This document shows positions 17,506 to 26,191 of a stretch of 64,000 bases of DNA, piece after piece. Location of the stretch: the NCBI RefSeq assembly GCF_900112285.1, contig NZ_FOKZ01000006.1, positions 62,001-126,000 on the forward strand. Direction: 5' to 3'. Below the pieces are notes generated by a model. The model saw only the letters and a list, made by a program, of their open reading frames with translations. It was not told the DNA's origin and searched no databases. The stretch comes from Polaromonas sp. OV174. GTDB taxonomy: Bacteria > Pseudomonadota > Gammaproteobacteria > Burkholderiales > Burkholderiaceae_C. Positions within the stretch are counted from its first letter, which is position 1; every line of letters begins with the position of its first letter. Both the position numbers and the translations under genes were made by a program.

Positions 17506-18288
17506 CTATTGCGCGGCCCAGCCGCCGTCCATGTTCCAGGCCACGCCGCGCACATTGTTGCCAGCCGGCGAGCAGAGAAATACCGCCAGTGCGCCCAGTT
17601 CTTCAGGGGTGGTGAACTGCAGCGAGGGCTCTTTTTCACCCAGCAGTTGTTGCGTGGCCGCGGCGTTGGAGATGCCGCCGGCAGCTGCTTTGGCATCGAC
17701 CTGTTTTTGCACCAGTGGCGTCAGCACCCAGCCCGGGCAGATCGCGTTGCAGGTCACGCCGGAGGTTGCGTTTTCCAGCGCGGTAACTTTGGTCAGGCCA
17801 ACAATGCCGTGCTTGGCGGCCACATAGGCCGATTTTTCGGCCGAACCGACCAGGCCATGCACCGACGCCACGTTGATGATGCGGCCCCAACCCTTGCCCT
17901 TATCGGCGGCCTGCATGGCGGGCAAGGCCAGGCGGGTGGCATGAAAGGCGCTGCTCAGGTTGATGGCGATGATGGCGTCCCATTTCTCGGTTGGAAAGTG
18001 CTCGATGCGGGCCACATGCTGGATGCCGGCGTTGTTGACCAGAATGTCGACCCGCTCAAACTGGGCGGCGGCATAGCGCATCATGTCTTCGATGTCGGCG
18101 GGCTTGCTCATGTCGGCGCCGTGGTAGGCGACCCTGGCGCCCAGCGCCTCAAGCTCGGCCTTGGCGCCGTCCACATCGCCAAAGCCGTTCAGAACGATGT
18201 TGGCGCCTTGCACGGCCAGGGCTTTGGCAATGCCCAGGCCGATACCACTGGTTGAGCCGGTTACGAGGGCTGTTTTACCTTTGAGCAT
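17506..18288 (-). CDS. bdhA: D-3-hydroxybutyrate dehydrogenase
   Basis: 260-residue short-chain dehydrogenase that interconverts 3-hydroxybutyrate and acetoacetate with NAD, a step in using polyhydroxybutyrate. The cofactor motif is TGSTSGIGLGIAKAL, followed by NNAGIQHV and the catalytic Ser, Tyr and Lys in NVASVHG…SAYVAAKHG. CNAICPGWVLTPLV is highly typical of bacterial BdhA. It is convergent with the oxidoreductase. phaR, a PHB regulator, is encoded elsewhere in this window. Confidence 0.9.
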   Translation of the reverse strand: MLKGKTALVTGSTSGIGLGIAKALAVQGANIVLNGFGDVDGAKAELEALGARVAYHGADMSKPADIEDMMRYAAAQFERVDILVNNAGIQHVARIEHFPTEKWDAIIAINLSSAFHATRLALPAMQAADKGKGWGRIINVASVHGLVGSAEKSAYVAAKHGIVGLTKVTALENATSGVTCNAICPGWVLTPLVQKQVDAKAAAGGISNAAATQQLLGEKEPSLQFTTPEELGALAVFLCSPAGNNVRGVAWNMDGGWAAQ

Positions 18289-18384
18289 GAAGTTTCTCCG
18301 AATGATTTACGATGCCATCAGCGCACTGCGGACAGTGCGCTCCAGAAAATTCCTAAACAATTATCAAGCCTTATCAGGTCTTTT

Positions 18385-19323
18385 ATGTCGACTGCCAGCA
18401 CCATGAGCCAACCCAGCCTGAACTACGTGAGCTGCCCCGACGCCGCTGGCGGCCACCGCATGGCCTATTGGCAATGGGGACAGCCTGACAGCGCCCATGT
18501 GGTGTTGTGTGTGCATGGCCTGTCGCGCCAGGGGCGTGATTTCGATGTGCTGGCGCAGGCGCTGTGCGAACTCGCGGCCCGGCAACCGGGCGGGATTCGT
18601 GTGATCTGCCCTGACGTGGCCGGCCGTGGTGAAAGCGACTGGCTGAAAGATCCCATGGGTTACCAGGTGCCGGACTATGCGGCCGACATGTTGGCTTTGT
18701 TGGCGCAGCTGCAGGCCCAGGCCCCCATTGCCAGCCTGGACTGGGTCGGTAGCAGCATGGGCGGCTTGATAGGCATGGTGCTGTGTGGACAGCCGGGCTT
18801 GCCTTTGCCTGTTACTGTGCGACGCTTGGTGCTGAACGACGTCGGACCGACCATCGAGTGGCAGGCGATTGTGCGGATTGGCGCCTATCTCGGCGAGGCC
18901 GGACATTTCAGCAATCTGAAAGAGGCCGCCGACGCCATGTGGGCGATCTCCAAAAGCTTTGGCCCCCACACGCCGGAGCAATGGTTGGCGCTGTCGCGCC
19001 CCATGCTCAAACCGGTGTCGACGGCCGCTGGCAGCCCGCTGCGGTTGCATTACGACCCGGCGATCGCCGTGCCCTTCAAGTTGGCGACCGAGGAGTCGAC
19101 GCGCCAGGGCGAGGCCATGCTTTGGCAGCTTTACGACAACATCAAGGCCCGCACACTCTTGTTACGCGGCGCGCAGTCCGATTTGCTGAGCCCCGAAACG
19201 GCCCGGGCCATGACGCAGCGTGGCCCGCAGGCCAAGCTGCTTGAGTTTGCCGGCGTCGGGCATGTGCCCACGCTGATCGCGCAAGACCAGGTCGTTGCAG
19301 TGACTAGTTTTTTGCTGGACTGA
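18385..19323 (+). CDS. alpha/beta hydrolase
   Basis: 312 residues with the alpha/beta hydrolase fold: VLCVHGLSRQGRDF (oxyanion region), the nucleophile elbow VGSSMGGLIG, an acid in LLRGAQSDLLS and the catalytic His in GVGHVPTL. The substrate is unknown. It lies 27 bp upstream of relA on the same strand and could be cotranscribed with it. Confidence 0.8.
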   Translation: MSTASTMSQPSLNYVSCPDAAGGHRMAYWQWGQPDSAHVVLCVHGLSRQGRDFDVLAQALCELAARQPGGIRVICPDVAGRGESDWLKDPMGYQVPDYAADMLALLAQLQAQAPIASLDWVGSSMGGLIGMVLCGQPGLPLPVTVRRLVLNDVGPTIEWQAIVRIGAYLGEAGHFSNLKEAADAMWAISKSFGPHTPEQWLALSRPMLKPVSTAAGSPLRLHYDPAIAVPFKLATEESTRQGEAMLWQLYDNIKARTLLLRGAQSDLLSPETARAMTQRGPQAKLLEFAGVGHVPTLIAQDQVVAVTSFLLD

Positions 19324-19350
19324 CGCACGCAAAAATTTGACTGAGATTTC

Positions 19351-21612
19351 ATGAAAAGCAATATGGTCGGACCGGAAGGCCCGACAGCCTCTCAAGAGCC
19401 CAATGCCTCCATTGTGACGGCCACGGCCGACAGCCTGCCGGAGCAGCCCCATGCCCTGGCGCGCGCGCGCGCCTTTGCCGAGCCACTGATTGCCAGTGAA
19501 ACCCTGGACACCGGCGAAAACATCCTGGCCCATGCAGATGCGGTGGCGGCCATCCTCAAATTGATAGGTGGCTCGCCCGCCATGCAGGCCGCCACCTATC
19601 TGGTGTATTCGTGCCAGCACCTGAATAAGCCTCAAGAGGTGATTGCCAAGGCTTTTGGCGCCAACTATGCCGCGCTGGCCATAGAAACGACCAAGCTGGT
19701 GCAGGTGCAGCGCCAGGCGCGCAGCGCTAACGCCAAGGCGCAGCTGCTGGACGGCTCGGCGGTGCAGACGGAAAACGTGCGCAAGATGCTGCTGGCGTTT
19801 TCGCGCGATTTGCGCGTGGTCATGTTGCGTCTGGCATCGCGCCTGCAGACCTTGCGTTATTACGCCACTACCCGGCAGGCCGCCCCCGCAGCCATTGCAC
19901 ACGAATCGCTGCATGTGTTTGCACCGCTGGCCAACCGTTTGGGCATCTGGCAGATCAAATGGGAAATGGAGGACTTGGCCTTCCGTTTTCTGGAGCCCGA
20001 TACCTACAGGAACACGGCCCGCTTGCTCGATGAGAAGCGCGTGGAGCGCGAGGGTTTCATGGAAGCCTTGCGTGCGCAGCTCGAACGCGAACTCAACCAG
20101 AATGCCATTGCCGCCCTGGTGCAGGGCCGGCCCAAGCACATCTACAGCATTGTCAAGAAGATGCGCGGCAAGTCATTGGACTTCGAGCAGGTGTTTGATA
20201 TACGCGCCCTGCGCGTGATTGCCGCCGATGTCAGCGGCTGTTATGCCGCGCTTAGTTTTGTGCATTCGCGCTTCACGCCGATAGAGGGCGAGTTTGACGA
20301 CTACATCGCCAAGCCCAAACCGAATGGCTACCAGTCATTGCACACCGTGGTGCGCGATGAGGCGGGTCGGGCGGTCGAGGTGCAGATACGCACCCAGGCC
20401 ATGCATGACCATGCCGAGCACGGCGTGGCGGCGCACTGGGCTTACAAGGAGGCAGGCACCAAGGGATATGGCGGCGTATCGGCCAGCAGTGAATACGATG
20501 CCAAGATCGCCGTGCTGCGTCAATTGCTGGCCTGGGAGCGCGATTTGTCGGGGCCGGCGGCGCAGCGGGCGCGCGATGCCAATCAGGGGCTGTTTGAGGA
20601 CCGCATTTATGTGCTGACGCCGGACGCCGCGATTGTGGAACTGCCGCAGGGTGCCACGACCGTTGATTTTGCCTATAGCGTGCACACCAGCCTGGGCCAC
20701 CGTTGCCGCGGCGCGCGCGTTGACGGGGTCATGGTGCCGCTCAACACGCCGCTGCAAAACGGCCAGACGGTGGAGGTCATCACCGTCAAGGAGGGCGGCC
20801 CTTCGCGTGACTGGCTCAACCCGGAGCTGGGCTTTCTGTCCAGCCACAGGGCGAAATCAAAAGTGCGGGCCTGGTTCAATGCGCTGGCCATGGAGCAAAC
20901 CGTGGCCAAGGGGCGGGAGGCGGTCGAGAAGCTGCTTCAGCGCGAGGGCAAGACCGCCATGAAGCTGCACGACTTGGCGCTTCAGCTGGGTTTTAAAACC
21001 GCCGATGACTTGTTTGAAGTTGTCGGCAAGGACGAGTTGTCCCTGCGCACCATTGAAAACATGTTGCGCCCCCCCGAGCCGGTGCAGACGCCAGATGAAT
21101 ATCTGCTGGCAAAAAAAACACGGCAAGCCGATCGCTCCAGCCAGCGTGGCAAGGGCAACGTCCTGGTGGTCGGCATCGATTCGCTGTTGACTCAACTGGC
21201 GAGGTGCTGCAAGCCAGCGCCGCCAGACAGGATTCTCGGTTTTGTCACCAAAGGGAAGGGCGTGAGCATTCATCGCAGCGACTGCAGCAACTTTCGCAAC
21301 ATGGCCAGCGGGAGCCCTGATCGTGTCATCGAGGTCGAGTGGAGCTCACCCAAGGCGCCGGATGGCTCGGTCTATCCGGTCGACGTCGCGGTGGAGGCCG
21401 CTGACCGGCAAGGCTTGTTGCGTGATATTTCCGAAGTATTCACCAAGGAAAAGATGAACGTGATCGGTGTGCAGACGCAATCGGTCAAGGACAACCGTGG
21501 CGGCACGGCATGGATGACCTTCACCGTGGAAGTGGCGCAATCGGGACGGCTTAACCAAGTGTTGGGTATCGTCGCCGAAGTGCCCGGGGTGCGATCAGCC
21601 CGAAGGCGCTGA
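19351..21612 (+). CDS. relA: GTP pyrophosphokinase RelA
   Basis: 753-residue ribosome-associated (p)ppGpp synthetase of the stringent response. Domains in order: N-terminal pseudo-hydrolase region in which the catalytic HD pair is missing (AATYLVYSCQHL instead of a LHD motif); synthetase with IYSIVKKMRGK, the EFDD signature of monofunctional RelA and KPNGYQSLHTVV; TGS near EDRIYVLTPDAAIVELPQG; a zinc-finger/linker part; and a C-terminal ACT domain ending VPGVRSARRR. The missing HD and the EFDD motif both indicate a synthetase-only enzyme, with a separate SpoT expected elsewhere. Confidence 0.93.
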   Translation: MKSNMVGPEGPTASQEPNASIVTATADSLPEQPHALARARAFAEPLIASETLDTGENILAHADAVAAILKLIGGSPAMQAATYLVYSCQHLNKPQEVIAKAFGANYAALAIETTKLVQVQRQARSANAKAQLLDGSAVQTENVRKMLLAFSRDLRVVMLRLASRLQTLRYYATTRQAAPAAIAHESLHVFAPLANRLGIWQIKWEMEDLAFRFLEPDTYRNTARLLDEKRVEREGFMEALRAQLERELNQNAIAALVQGRPKHIYSIVKKMRGKSLDFEQVFDIRALRVIAADVSGCYAALSFVHSRFTPIEGEFDDYIAKPKPNGYQSLHTVVRDEAGRAVEVQIRTQAMHDHAEHGVAAHWAYKEAGTKGYGGVSASSEYDAKIAVLRQLLAWERDLSGPAAQRARDANQGLFEDRIYVLTPDAAIVELPQGATTVDFAYSVHTSLGHRCRGARVDGVMVPLNTPLQNGQTVEVITVKEGGPSRDWLNPELGFLSSHRAKSKVRAWFNALAMEQTVAKGREAVEKLLQREGKTAMKLHDLALQLGFKTADDLFEVVGKDELSLRTIENMLRPPEPVQTPDEYLLAKKTRQADRSSQRGKGNVLVVGIDSLLTQLARCCKPAPPDRILGFVTKGKGVSIHRSDCSNFRNMASGSPDRVIEVEWSSPKAPDGSVYPVDVAVEAADRQGLLRDISEVFTKEKMNVIGVQTQSVKDNRGGTAWMTFTVEVAQSGRLNQVLGIVAEVPGVRSARRR

Positions 21613-21701
21613 TGGGCGCTGTTGATTATTTTTCGAAAATTTCATGAGCAGGCTCAGACAGGCGTTTTGCCCTGCTACAATAGCTAGATCGAACAGTCCT
21701 T

Positions 21702-21778
21702 AGGCGCGTAGCTCAGCTGGTTAGAGCACCACCTTGACATGGTGGGGGTCGTTGGTTCGAGTCCAATCGCGCCTACCA
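21702..21778 (+). tRNA. tRNA-Val (GAC)
   Basis: 77 nt with encoded CCA. The acceptor AGGCGCG pairs with CGCGCCT. The D-arm GCTC…GAGC, the anticodon stem CCACC/GGTGG enclosing TTGACAT (anticodon GAC) and the T-arm with GGTTCGAGTCC are all intact. It is followed at once by a strong terminator and is not a prophage attachment site here. Confidence 0.97.
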
Positions 21779-21784
21779 AATATC

Positions 21785-21829
21785 AAGTCCTGTCATTTGT
21801 TGATTCTCAACAAATGACAGGACTTTTTG
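21785..21829 (+). terminator. intrinsic terminator after tRNA-Val
   Basis: A perfect 19-bp stem (AAGTCCTGTCATTTGTTGA and its complement) with a 3-base loop at 21785-21825, followed by T-rich sequence. It ends the relA/tRNA region. Confidence 0.92.
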
Positions 21830-22005
21830 GTTTTTGTCGACGATGTTGAGGTGAGTCTGGATCCATGCCAGCAACGCAACAACTGCTTCAGCTCATTATT
21901 GACACTGCGCAAGATTTGGGTGGATCATGTCAGCGTGCCAAGCCAAAGCTTTTGGATGATTTCGGTTTTTGCAATCCTTTGGCGGCACAACCATGGAGGG
22001 TTGTC

Positions 22006-22284
22006 ATGAGATTTCATCTGTTTGAACAACACGCTGACGCTCATCTTCGCAAATCCCGTGAGTATCTGGAAGAAGCGAATCTGGCCCGGGTCGAGCACCA
22101 GGCAGCGGCAGAGCACCATGCCGCCCTGGCTCAAATGTATGTCGAGAGAATCGCCAGAATTGAAGCCGAAATCAATAGCGCGCTGCAGCCGCGCTCGTTG
22201 GTGACGCGACCAGCGCCCGAAGAAGATGAGCGTCCCAAGACTGAGTCTGTGGTGGTCTATCCCGCGCGTGTCTCGCGTACCTGA
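22006..22284 (+). CDS. hypothetical protein, helical
   Basis: 92 residues starting MRFHLFEQHADAHLRKSREY; the ATG has a GGAGGG ribosome site. The central part (residues 15-60) is Ala/Glu/His-rich and likely one long helix or coiled coil. The C terminus is acidic and proline-containing. I do not recognise it. Its codon use looks like that of the surrounding chromosome. Confidence 0.6.
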   Translation: MRFHLFEQHADAHLRKSREYLEEANLARVEHQAAAEHHAALAQMYVERIARIEAEINSALQPRSLVTRPAPEEDERPKTESVVVYPARVSRT

Positions 22285-22491
22285 TCGGGTCGGGACAAGC
22301 TCCTGATTTGACTGGGCTGCGATCCACTGCTGCTCTTCTGATATCCGGCCTTTTCGTGGCAGCTTGCAGTAGCTTGTTGTGATACCACTGTTTCGGACAG
22401 GGTAAACCAAGGGAGGTGCACGTCCGCATACTTCATAGAATGTAGTCAATCCTGGCGCTTTGACGCAGGCGGCCATTCAGAGGAGTTATCA

Positions 22492-23094
22492 GTGCAAAAA
22501 AAGAAATCCGCTAGTTCGAAATCCGGCGAACAGCCCTCATCGGGGCATTCGTCTGCGGATGCTAATCCGGGCGAAAAGGGCGGCCCGGCTGAAATGCTCC
22601 GTGTTATCAAAAAATATCCGAACCGGCGGTTGTACGACACCGAAACCTCGACCTACATCACGCTCACTGACGTCCGGCAACTGGTGATGGCTAGCGCGCA
22701 GTTTGTGGTCCGCGATGCCAAGACCAATGAAGATCTGACGCGCAGCATCTTGCTGCAGATCATTCTGGAGGAGGAAACGGGTGGCGTGCCTATGTTTACC
22801 GAGGCTGTGCTAGCCAACATCATCCGCTTTTACGGCAATGCGATGCAGGGTTTCATGGGCGCTTATCTTGAGAAAAACGTCCAGACCTTCATGGATTTGC
22901 AAGTCAGCATGGCGGAGCAATCCAAAGGCTTGACGCCTGAAATGTGGGCGCAATTCATGAATACCAAGTCGCCCATGATGCAGGGAATGATGGGAAATTA
23001 TGTGGAACAGTCCAAAAATGTGTTTACGCAAATGCAGGAGCAAATGCAAAAACAAAGTGAACAGATGTTGTCGGCCTTTGGCCTGAAGCGCTAA
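22492..23094 (+). CDS. phaR: polyhydroxyalkanoate synthesis repressor PhaR
   Basis: 200-residue DNA- and PHB-granule-binding repressor that controls phasin and PHB genes. The conserved DNA-binding domain is LRVIKKYPNRRLYDTETSTY…LTDVRQLV at about residues 36-70, followed by the PHB-accumulation regulatory repeats and a Met/Gln-rich amphipathic C terminus. The start is a GTG at 22492 preceded by GAGGAG. An extra Ser/Lys-rich N-terminal tail of about 34 residues precedes the domain. It lies upstream of rimO, now separated from most of rimO by the prophage. Confidence 0.92.
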   Translation: MQKKKSASSKSGEQPSSGHSSADANPGEKGGPAEMLRVIKKYPNRRLYDTETSTYITLTDVRQLVMASAQFVVRDAKTNEDLTRSILLQIILEEETGGVPMFTEAVLANIIRFYGNAMQGFMGAYLEKNVQTFMDLQVSMAEQSKGLTPEMWAQFMNTKSPMMQGMMGNYVEQSKNVFTQMQEQMQKQSEQMLSAFGLKR

Positions 23095-23177
23095 AAAATT
23101 CTTTTTTATAGTCTCTTGGACTTGGGGTATTGAGGGCTTTTATTCGCGGTTTTGTCTGCTCTGAGACAATAGGGGCT

Positions 23178-23294
23178 ATGAGCGATGTTTTCTCCCCGAC
23201 CCCCCTTGCCCCTGCCTCCCCTGCCAAGCCTGCGCCGCGCGTAGGCTTTGTGAGTTTGGGCTGCGCGAGTGATAGTTTATATATACCGCTCTGA
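23178..23294 (+). pseudogene. rimO: rimO 5' stump left by prophage integration
   Basis: The original rimO start: 29 native codons ending PRVGFVSLGC, then nine junk codons from the phage left end and a TGA at 23294. The native continuation (PKALTDSE…) is found 39.75 kb away at 63018. The stump keeps the host start and presumably the host promoter, but can make only a 38-residue peptide. Confidence 0.9.
23240..23286. other. attL, left prophage attachment junction
   Basis: Host rimO sequence runs through GGGCTGC (TG at 23262-23263) and switches to phage sequence GCGAGTGATAGTT. Joining the host halves gives TTTGGGCTGCCCCAAA, which is symmetric about the TG. Joining the phage halves gives a second quasi-dyad about the same TG. 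The crossover dinucleotide is therefore most likely TG. Confidence 0.75.
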
Positions 23295-23302
23295 CAGACG
23301 TA

Positions 23303-23330
23303 AAAAAAGCCCGCAACTAGCGGGCTTTTT
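23303..23330 (-). terminator. terminator at the left prophage end
   Basis: GCCCGC-AACTA-GCGGGC flanked by A7 and T5 tracts, so it should work in both directions. It would stop the long leftward prophage transcript before it runs antisense into the rimO stump and phaR, and would also stop readthrough entering from the host side. Confidence 0.85.
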
Positions 23331-23347
23331 GTTGACGCTGCACAGCG

Positions 23348-23596
23348 TCAGCCGGGGATGATGGGCTTACTCAGCACCTTCAAAAATCCTTTTCCCTGTA
23401 AGAACCCGCGATAGGCATTAACGGCCACTGCCTCGGCCTCGCGGGCTACCTGGTCGCCGCTGGCCACGACCTGGCCGTCATCCGTCACGATGGCCAGACG
23501 AGCTGGCTTGCCGTTGACTAGGACACGCAAGCCCTCGTGAGACACGGAGCTGATGACGACGCCGGCGAGCGCCCCTATAGGCTGCTGGCCGATCAT
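23348..23596 (-). CDS. hypothetical prophage protein
   Basis: 82 residues (MIGQQPIGALAGVVISSV…). It is predicted beta-rich in the first half with a short helical C terminus; no recognisable motif. It is the last gene of the leftward operon and overlaps the upstream gene by four bases. Confidence 0.55.
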   Translation of the reverse strand: MIGQQPIGALAGVVISSVSHEGLRVLVNGKPARLAIVTDDGQVVASGDQVAREAEAVAVNAYRGFLQGKGFLKVLSKPIIPG

Positions 23597-23907
23597 GATG
23601 ATTCCTTCTGCGTTGCAGTGATGCCCTGGGCGGCAGCAAGTACCTCCAGCAGTTCGCGGGCGTGTCTTTTGATGAGCATGGCGTCGGCTGGATGCGCATC
23701 GAGTGCGCGCTCGCCCCAGCGCATCAGCAGCGCGTATTCTCCACTCAAGGCGGATCTTCCCACCGGCTGCGCTGGTGCGGATGCGCGGTCAGCTTCAACA
23801 TAGGCCTTCATTTGATCGGCGGTGTACCACTCCTTGCCTAGGCCGTGAATTCCTCCGATGGCCCAGCACTCGCTGACCGGCAGCGGTGGAAATTGTTTAT
23901 CAGTCAT
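23593..23907 (-). CDS. hypothetical prophage protein
   Basis: 104 residues (MTDKQFPPLPVSECWAIGG…). A short N-terminal motif (ECWAIGG…WYTADQMKAYVEADRA) of the kind seen in many small phage proteins is followed by a helical region. Function unknown. ATGA overlaps at both ends show tight coupling in the leftward operon. Confidence 0.6.
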   Translation of the reverse strand: MTDKQFPPLPVSECWAIGGIHGLGKEWYTADQMKAYVEADRASAPAQPVGRSALSGEYALLMRWGERALDAHPADAMLIKRHARELLEVLAAAQGITATQKESS

Positions 23908-24083
23908 TGGGAAGGCTCCTGTTCGTGGCCACAGAAAAGCCGCTGCATGTGCGCAACTGCTGCCTGGGCCTGCTGCTCTGATCGCAGTCCGCTGATGGTC
24001 ATCTGCGCTTTGTAGGTTCCGTCATCTGCCTTATCCCATGCCAAAGTGGCTACAGGCTCCAGTTCGGTGTTGGTATCAGTCAT
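23904..24083 (-). CDS. small hypothetical prophage protein, 59 aa
   Basis: A 59-residue frame (MTDTNTELEPVATLAWDKAD…CGHEQEPSQ). It overlaps the upstream gene by 8 bases and the downstream gene by 4 (ATGA). Unrecognised. The overlap pattern is the main reason to believe it. Confidence 0.55.
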   Translation of the reverse strand: MTDTNTELEPVATLAWDKADDGTYKAQMTISGLRSEQQAQAAVAHMQRLFCGHEQEPSQ

Positions 24084-24525
24084 TGGCCTGACTCCCCTGT
24101 GCGTTCATCTTGGCGTTGTGTTCTTGGCCGATACGGGCATTGAACTCATAGAAAGTTTCCAGTGGAAGCCTGATAAGCTCGTTTCCAAGGGCGAGGCAAC
24201 CGAAGGACGTAATGCTGTAGCGGCCACCGCCGTTGTGGCGGATGACGCCAAGCTCACACAGCCGCGCCATGCGCTCCTTCGGCAAGTCCCAGCCCTCGCC
24301 ATCACTAAAGACTTCATCGAGGTGCCTCAGGTCAGTCAGGTCTCCACAGTTAAGGTACTGTGCCTTCGATGTGGGGTCATCGTCTGGCGCCTCGGTTGGC
24401 TGTGCGGGAGTGGCTGCAAGGGTGTCGATCTCGGCCATGATCTCGTCGATTAACATCCCGCGTACCGCCTCCTGGACATGTGCGACGGCTCGTATTTTCT
24501 GTTTGAGGTCAGTGGTGTTGCTCAT
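24076..24525 (-). CDS. hypothetical prophage protein
   Basis: 149 residues (MSNTTDLKQKIRAVAHVQEAV…). A helical N-terminal part and a C-terminal stretch LCELGVIRHNGGGRYSITSFG, which could be a small winged-helix-like fold, though this is weak. It lies between the DGR1 reverse transcriptase and the end of the leftward operon. Confidence 0.58.
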   Translation of the reverse strand: MSNTTDLKQKIRAVAHVQEAVRGMLIDEIMAEIDTLAATPAQPTEAPDDDPTSKAQYLNCGDLTDLRHLDEVFSDGEGWDLPKERMARLCELGVIRHNGGGRYSITSFGCLALGNELIRLPLETFYEFNARIGQEHNAKMNAQGSQAND

Positions 24526-24527
24526 AA

Positions 24528-24773
24528 TTATTCCTTCCAGGCATTGACTGAAGCGGACGGCATGGTGCGACCGACGATGGAGAGGGCAACCAGGCCGCCG
24601 GCATTGAGTAGCGCCAGTTCGCTGGCATCAGGCCGCCAGAATGAGATGACGCAGTTAACGCCGTCCTGCTGGGCGTCGGTGATGGGCAGGGCACCGCAAG
24701 GCGTTTCGCCTTGCTTCCAGCCTTCAGGTGCGCCAAGCACGCGGTTGTTTGTCTGATGTTGGGTGGGTCTCAT
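24528..24773 (-). CDS. hypothetical protein next to the DGR1 reverse transcriptase
   Basis: 81 residues (MRPTQHQTNNRVLGAPEGWK…VSFWRPD-like middle). It overlaps the reverse transcriptase stop by four bases, so it is translated in the same operon. The small size and conserved-looking W/R/P pattern (FWRPDASELALLNAGG) suggest a real phage protein of unknown role. Confidence 0.55.
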   Translation of the reverse strand: MRPTQHQTNNRVLGAPEGWKQGETPCGALPITDAQQDGVNCVISFWRPDASELALLNAGGLVALSIVGRTMPSASVNAWKE

Positions 24774-26191
24774 GCTGGTTTCATCCTAAAAATCTTCGTC
24801 AAATCCGGTTTAAAGCAGTGGCCGCGCTTGCGCAGCACATTGATTACGGCGGCCTGGTCGTGGTGGCTGTGGCTGGCCTGGCGTAACAGGCCTAGATAGC
24901 TATTGCCTGCGGTGTGGAGGTCTGCTGCGGGCATGTCCTGCAGCCGGCGCACGGCGGTGGCCACGGTGCGCTTGCGGGTGGTCCTGCGCCAGGGCTTGAT
25001 GACGTGGCCGACAAAGTCGATGCCGCGCTCCAGTGGCTGCAGGATGGTCTTGCGTGGGTTGAGCTGGGCGCCCAGGCGCTGCGGCACGAAAGCATTGATG
25101 CTGGCCAGCGCGTCATTCAGCCATTGGGCCGATTCGTGCAGCAGGTAGAAGTCGTCAACGTAGCGGCCGTAGTACTTCCCGTGCAGCTGGTGCTTGGCAA
25201 ACTGGTCCAGAGCGTTGAGGTGGACGTTGGCGAAAAACTGGCTACTCAGATTGCCGATGGGCAGGCCGGTATCTGCGGGCGCGTTAATCAGCCGCTTGTG
25301 GGCCGGCACACGCTGCAGCAGTCGGGCATCGCCGCGCAGCTCGAAGTCGGTGCGCGGGTCGTGCATCAGCACCGTGTCGGTCAGCCAGCGCCAATAGGGC
25401 TCGCGCACTTTGGCGTGCAGCTGGCGTTGCAGCACCGGCTTGTCGATGGCGACAAAGAAGTTAGCCAAATCCATCTTGAGGTAAAAGGCTGGCCGGCTCC
25501 AGTTCTGGGTGATGCTGCGCACGTCGTGCTCCAGGCGTTGGGCGGCGTACAGCGTGCCGCGCCCGGGGATGCAGGCGGCGCTGCCGACGTCAAAGCTGGC
25601 CGTAAAGCGTGGGCCGATGGCGTTGTAGAGCAGGTGGTGCACCACGCGGTCGCGGAAGTCGGCCGCCCACACCTCGCGTGGCTTGGGGTGGGTGACGACA
25701 AAGCAGATCGAGCGGCCCGGCTGGTAGGTCTGGCTGAGCAGCTCGGCGCGCAGCGCGCACAGGTTGCGCTCGGCATTGGCCTCAAAGGCCTGGGCGCTGG
25801 CGCTTTGGCGCTTGTTGCGGCGGCAGTCCAGCCAGGCCTGTACCAGGTCGGCCATCGCAAAGGGAAAGTGGGGTGCCCCCGAGGGGGCGATTGAATCCGC
25901 GGAAAGCACGAACGCGCCGCTCGTTGTCCTTGTCGTTCCAGTTGCTGTTGCCGTTCTCGAAGTCCTGGACAAAGGCGTTGTTGCGCGAGTTCTGCGGGGT
26001 GCCGAGCTATCGACGTCGCCGGGCCAAAGGTTCAAATTGCTTTGAGTGCCGATCAGCCCGGAAACTGCGCCAGACCATAACGCGAGCTGGTGTTGCTCGC
26101 CGGTATCTGCGATGCGCATGGCGGTGGGCGTGTGGCCCAGCGGCTCGACCGGATTCAATAAACGCACGGGCATGATGGCCTTGACCGTCAT
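24770..26191 (-). CDS. DGR1 reverse transcriptase
   Basis: Reverse transcriptase of a diversity-generating retroelement. The recognisable RT core begins near residue 113 (MADLVQAWLDC): PGRSICFVVTHPKPREVWAADF, RDRVVHHLLYN, FYLKMDLANFFVAIDK (palm Asp), GLPIGNLSSQFFANV and the catalytic YVDDFYLLHE. The open frame starts at 26191, overlapping the avd stop by four bases (ATGA), and runs through the template repeat, so residues 1-112 are encoded by spacer and TR. An internal ATG at 25855 would give a 361-residue enzyme but has no ribosome site. It is a diverged relative of the DGR2 enzyme. Confidence 0.93.
   Translation of the reverse strand: MTVKAIMPVRLLNPVEPLGHTPTAMRIADTGEQHQLALWSGAVSGLIGTQSNLNLWPGDVDSSAPRRTRATTPLSRTSRTATATGTTRTTSGAFVLSADSIAPSGAPHFPFAMADLVQAWLDCRRNKRQSASAQAFEANAERNLCALRAELLSQTYQPGRSICFVVTHPKPREVWAADFRDRVVHHLLYNAIGPRFTASFDVGSAACIPGRGTLYAAQRLEHDVRSITQNWSRPAFYLKMDLANFFVAIDKPVLQRQLHAKVREPYWRWLTDTVLMHDPRTDFELRGDARLLQRVPAHKRLINAPADTGLPIGNLSSQFFANVHLNALDQFAKHQLHGKYYGRYVDDFYLLHESAQWLNDALASINAFVPQRLGAQLNPRKTILQPLERGIDFVGHVIKPWRRTTRKRTVATAVRRLQDMPAADLHTAGNSYLGLLRQASHSHHDQAAVINVLRKRGHCFKPDLTKIFRMKPA
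25875..25888. other. perfect palindrome beside template repeat 1
   Basis: GCCCCCGAGGGGGC, capable of a short GC-rich hairpin. It lies 11 bases from the 3' (IMH-side) end of TR1, between TR1 and the RT core. Similar hairpins follow the variable regions. Confidence 0.45.
25899..25996 (-). repeat. DGR1 template repeat (TR1)
   Basis: 98-nt template read on the minus strand. It is nearly identical to three regions, VR1 (26641-26738), VR2 (27228-27325) and VR3 (27817-27914). Translated in the target frame it carries eight AAC Asn codons in a NNAFVQDFENGNSNWNDKDN context, then the invariant ERRVRAFR. All 29 differences to the three VRs are at template adenines (plus-strand T). Identity ends sharply at CGCAG on one side and at the CCGC end on the other. 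Confidence 0.95.

Noticed and set aside
21702..21778. tRNA-Val considered as prophage attachment site
   Set aside because: The prophage ends map to rimO; no duplicated tRNA 3' end is present and the integrase is a serine, not tyrosine, recombinase.
24770..26191. DGR1 reverse transcriptase considered as a group II intron or retron
   Set aside because: No intron RNA domain or retron msr/msd next to it; Avd, TR and VRs with adenine-specific changes identify a DGR.
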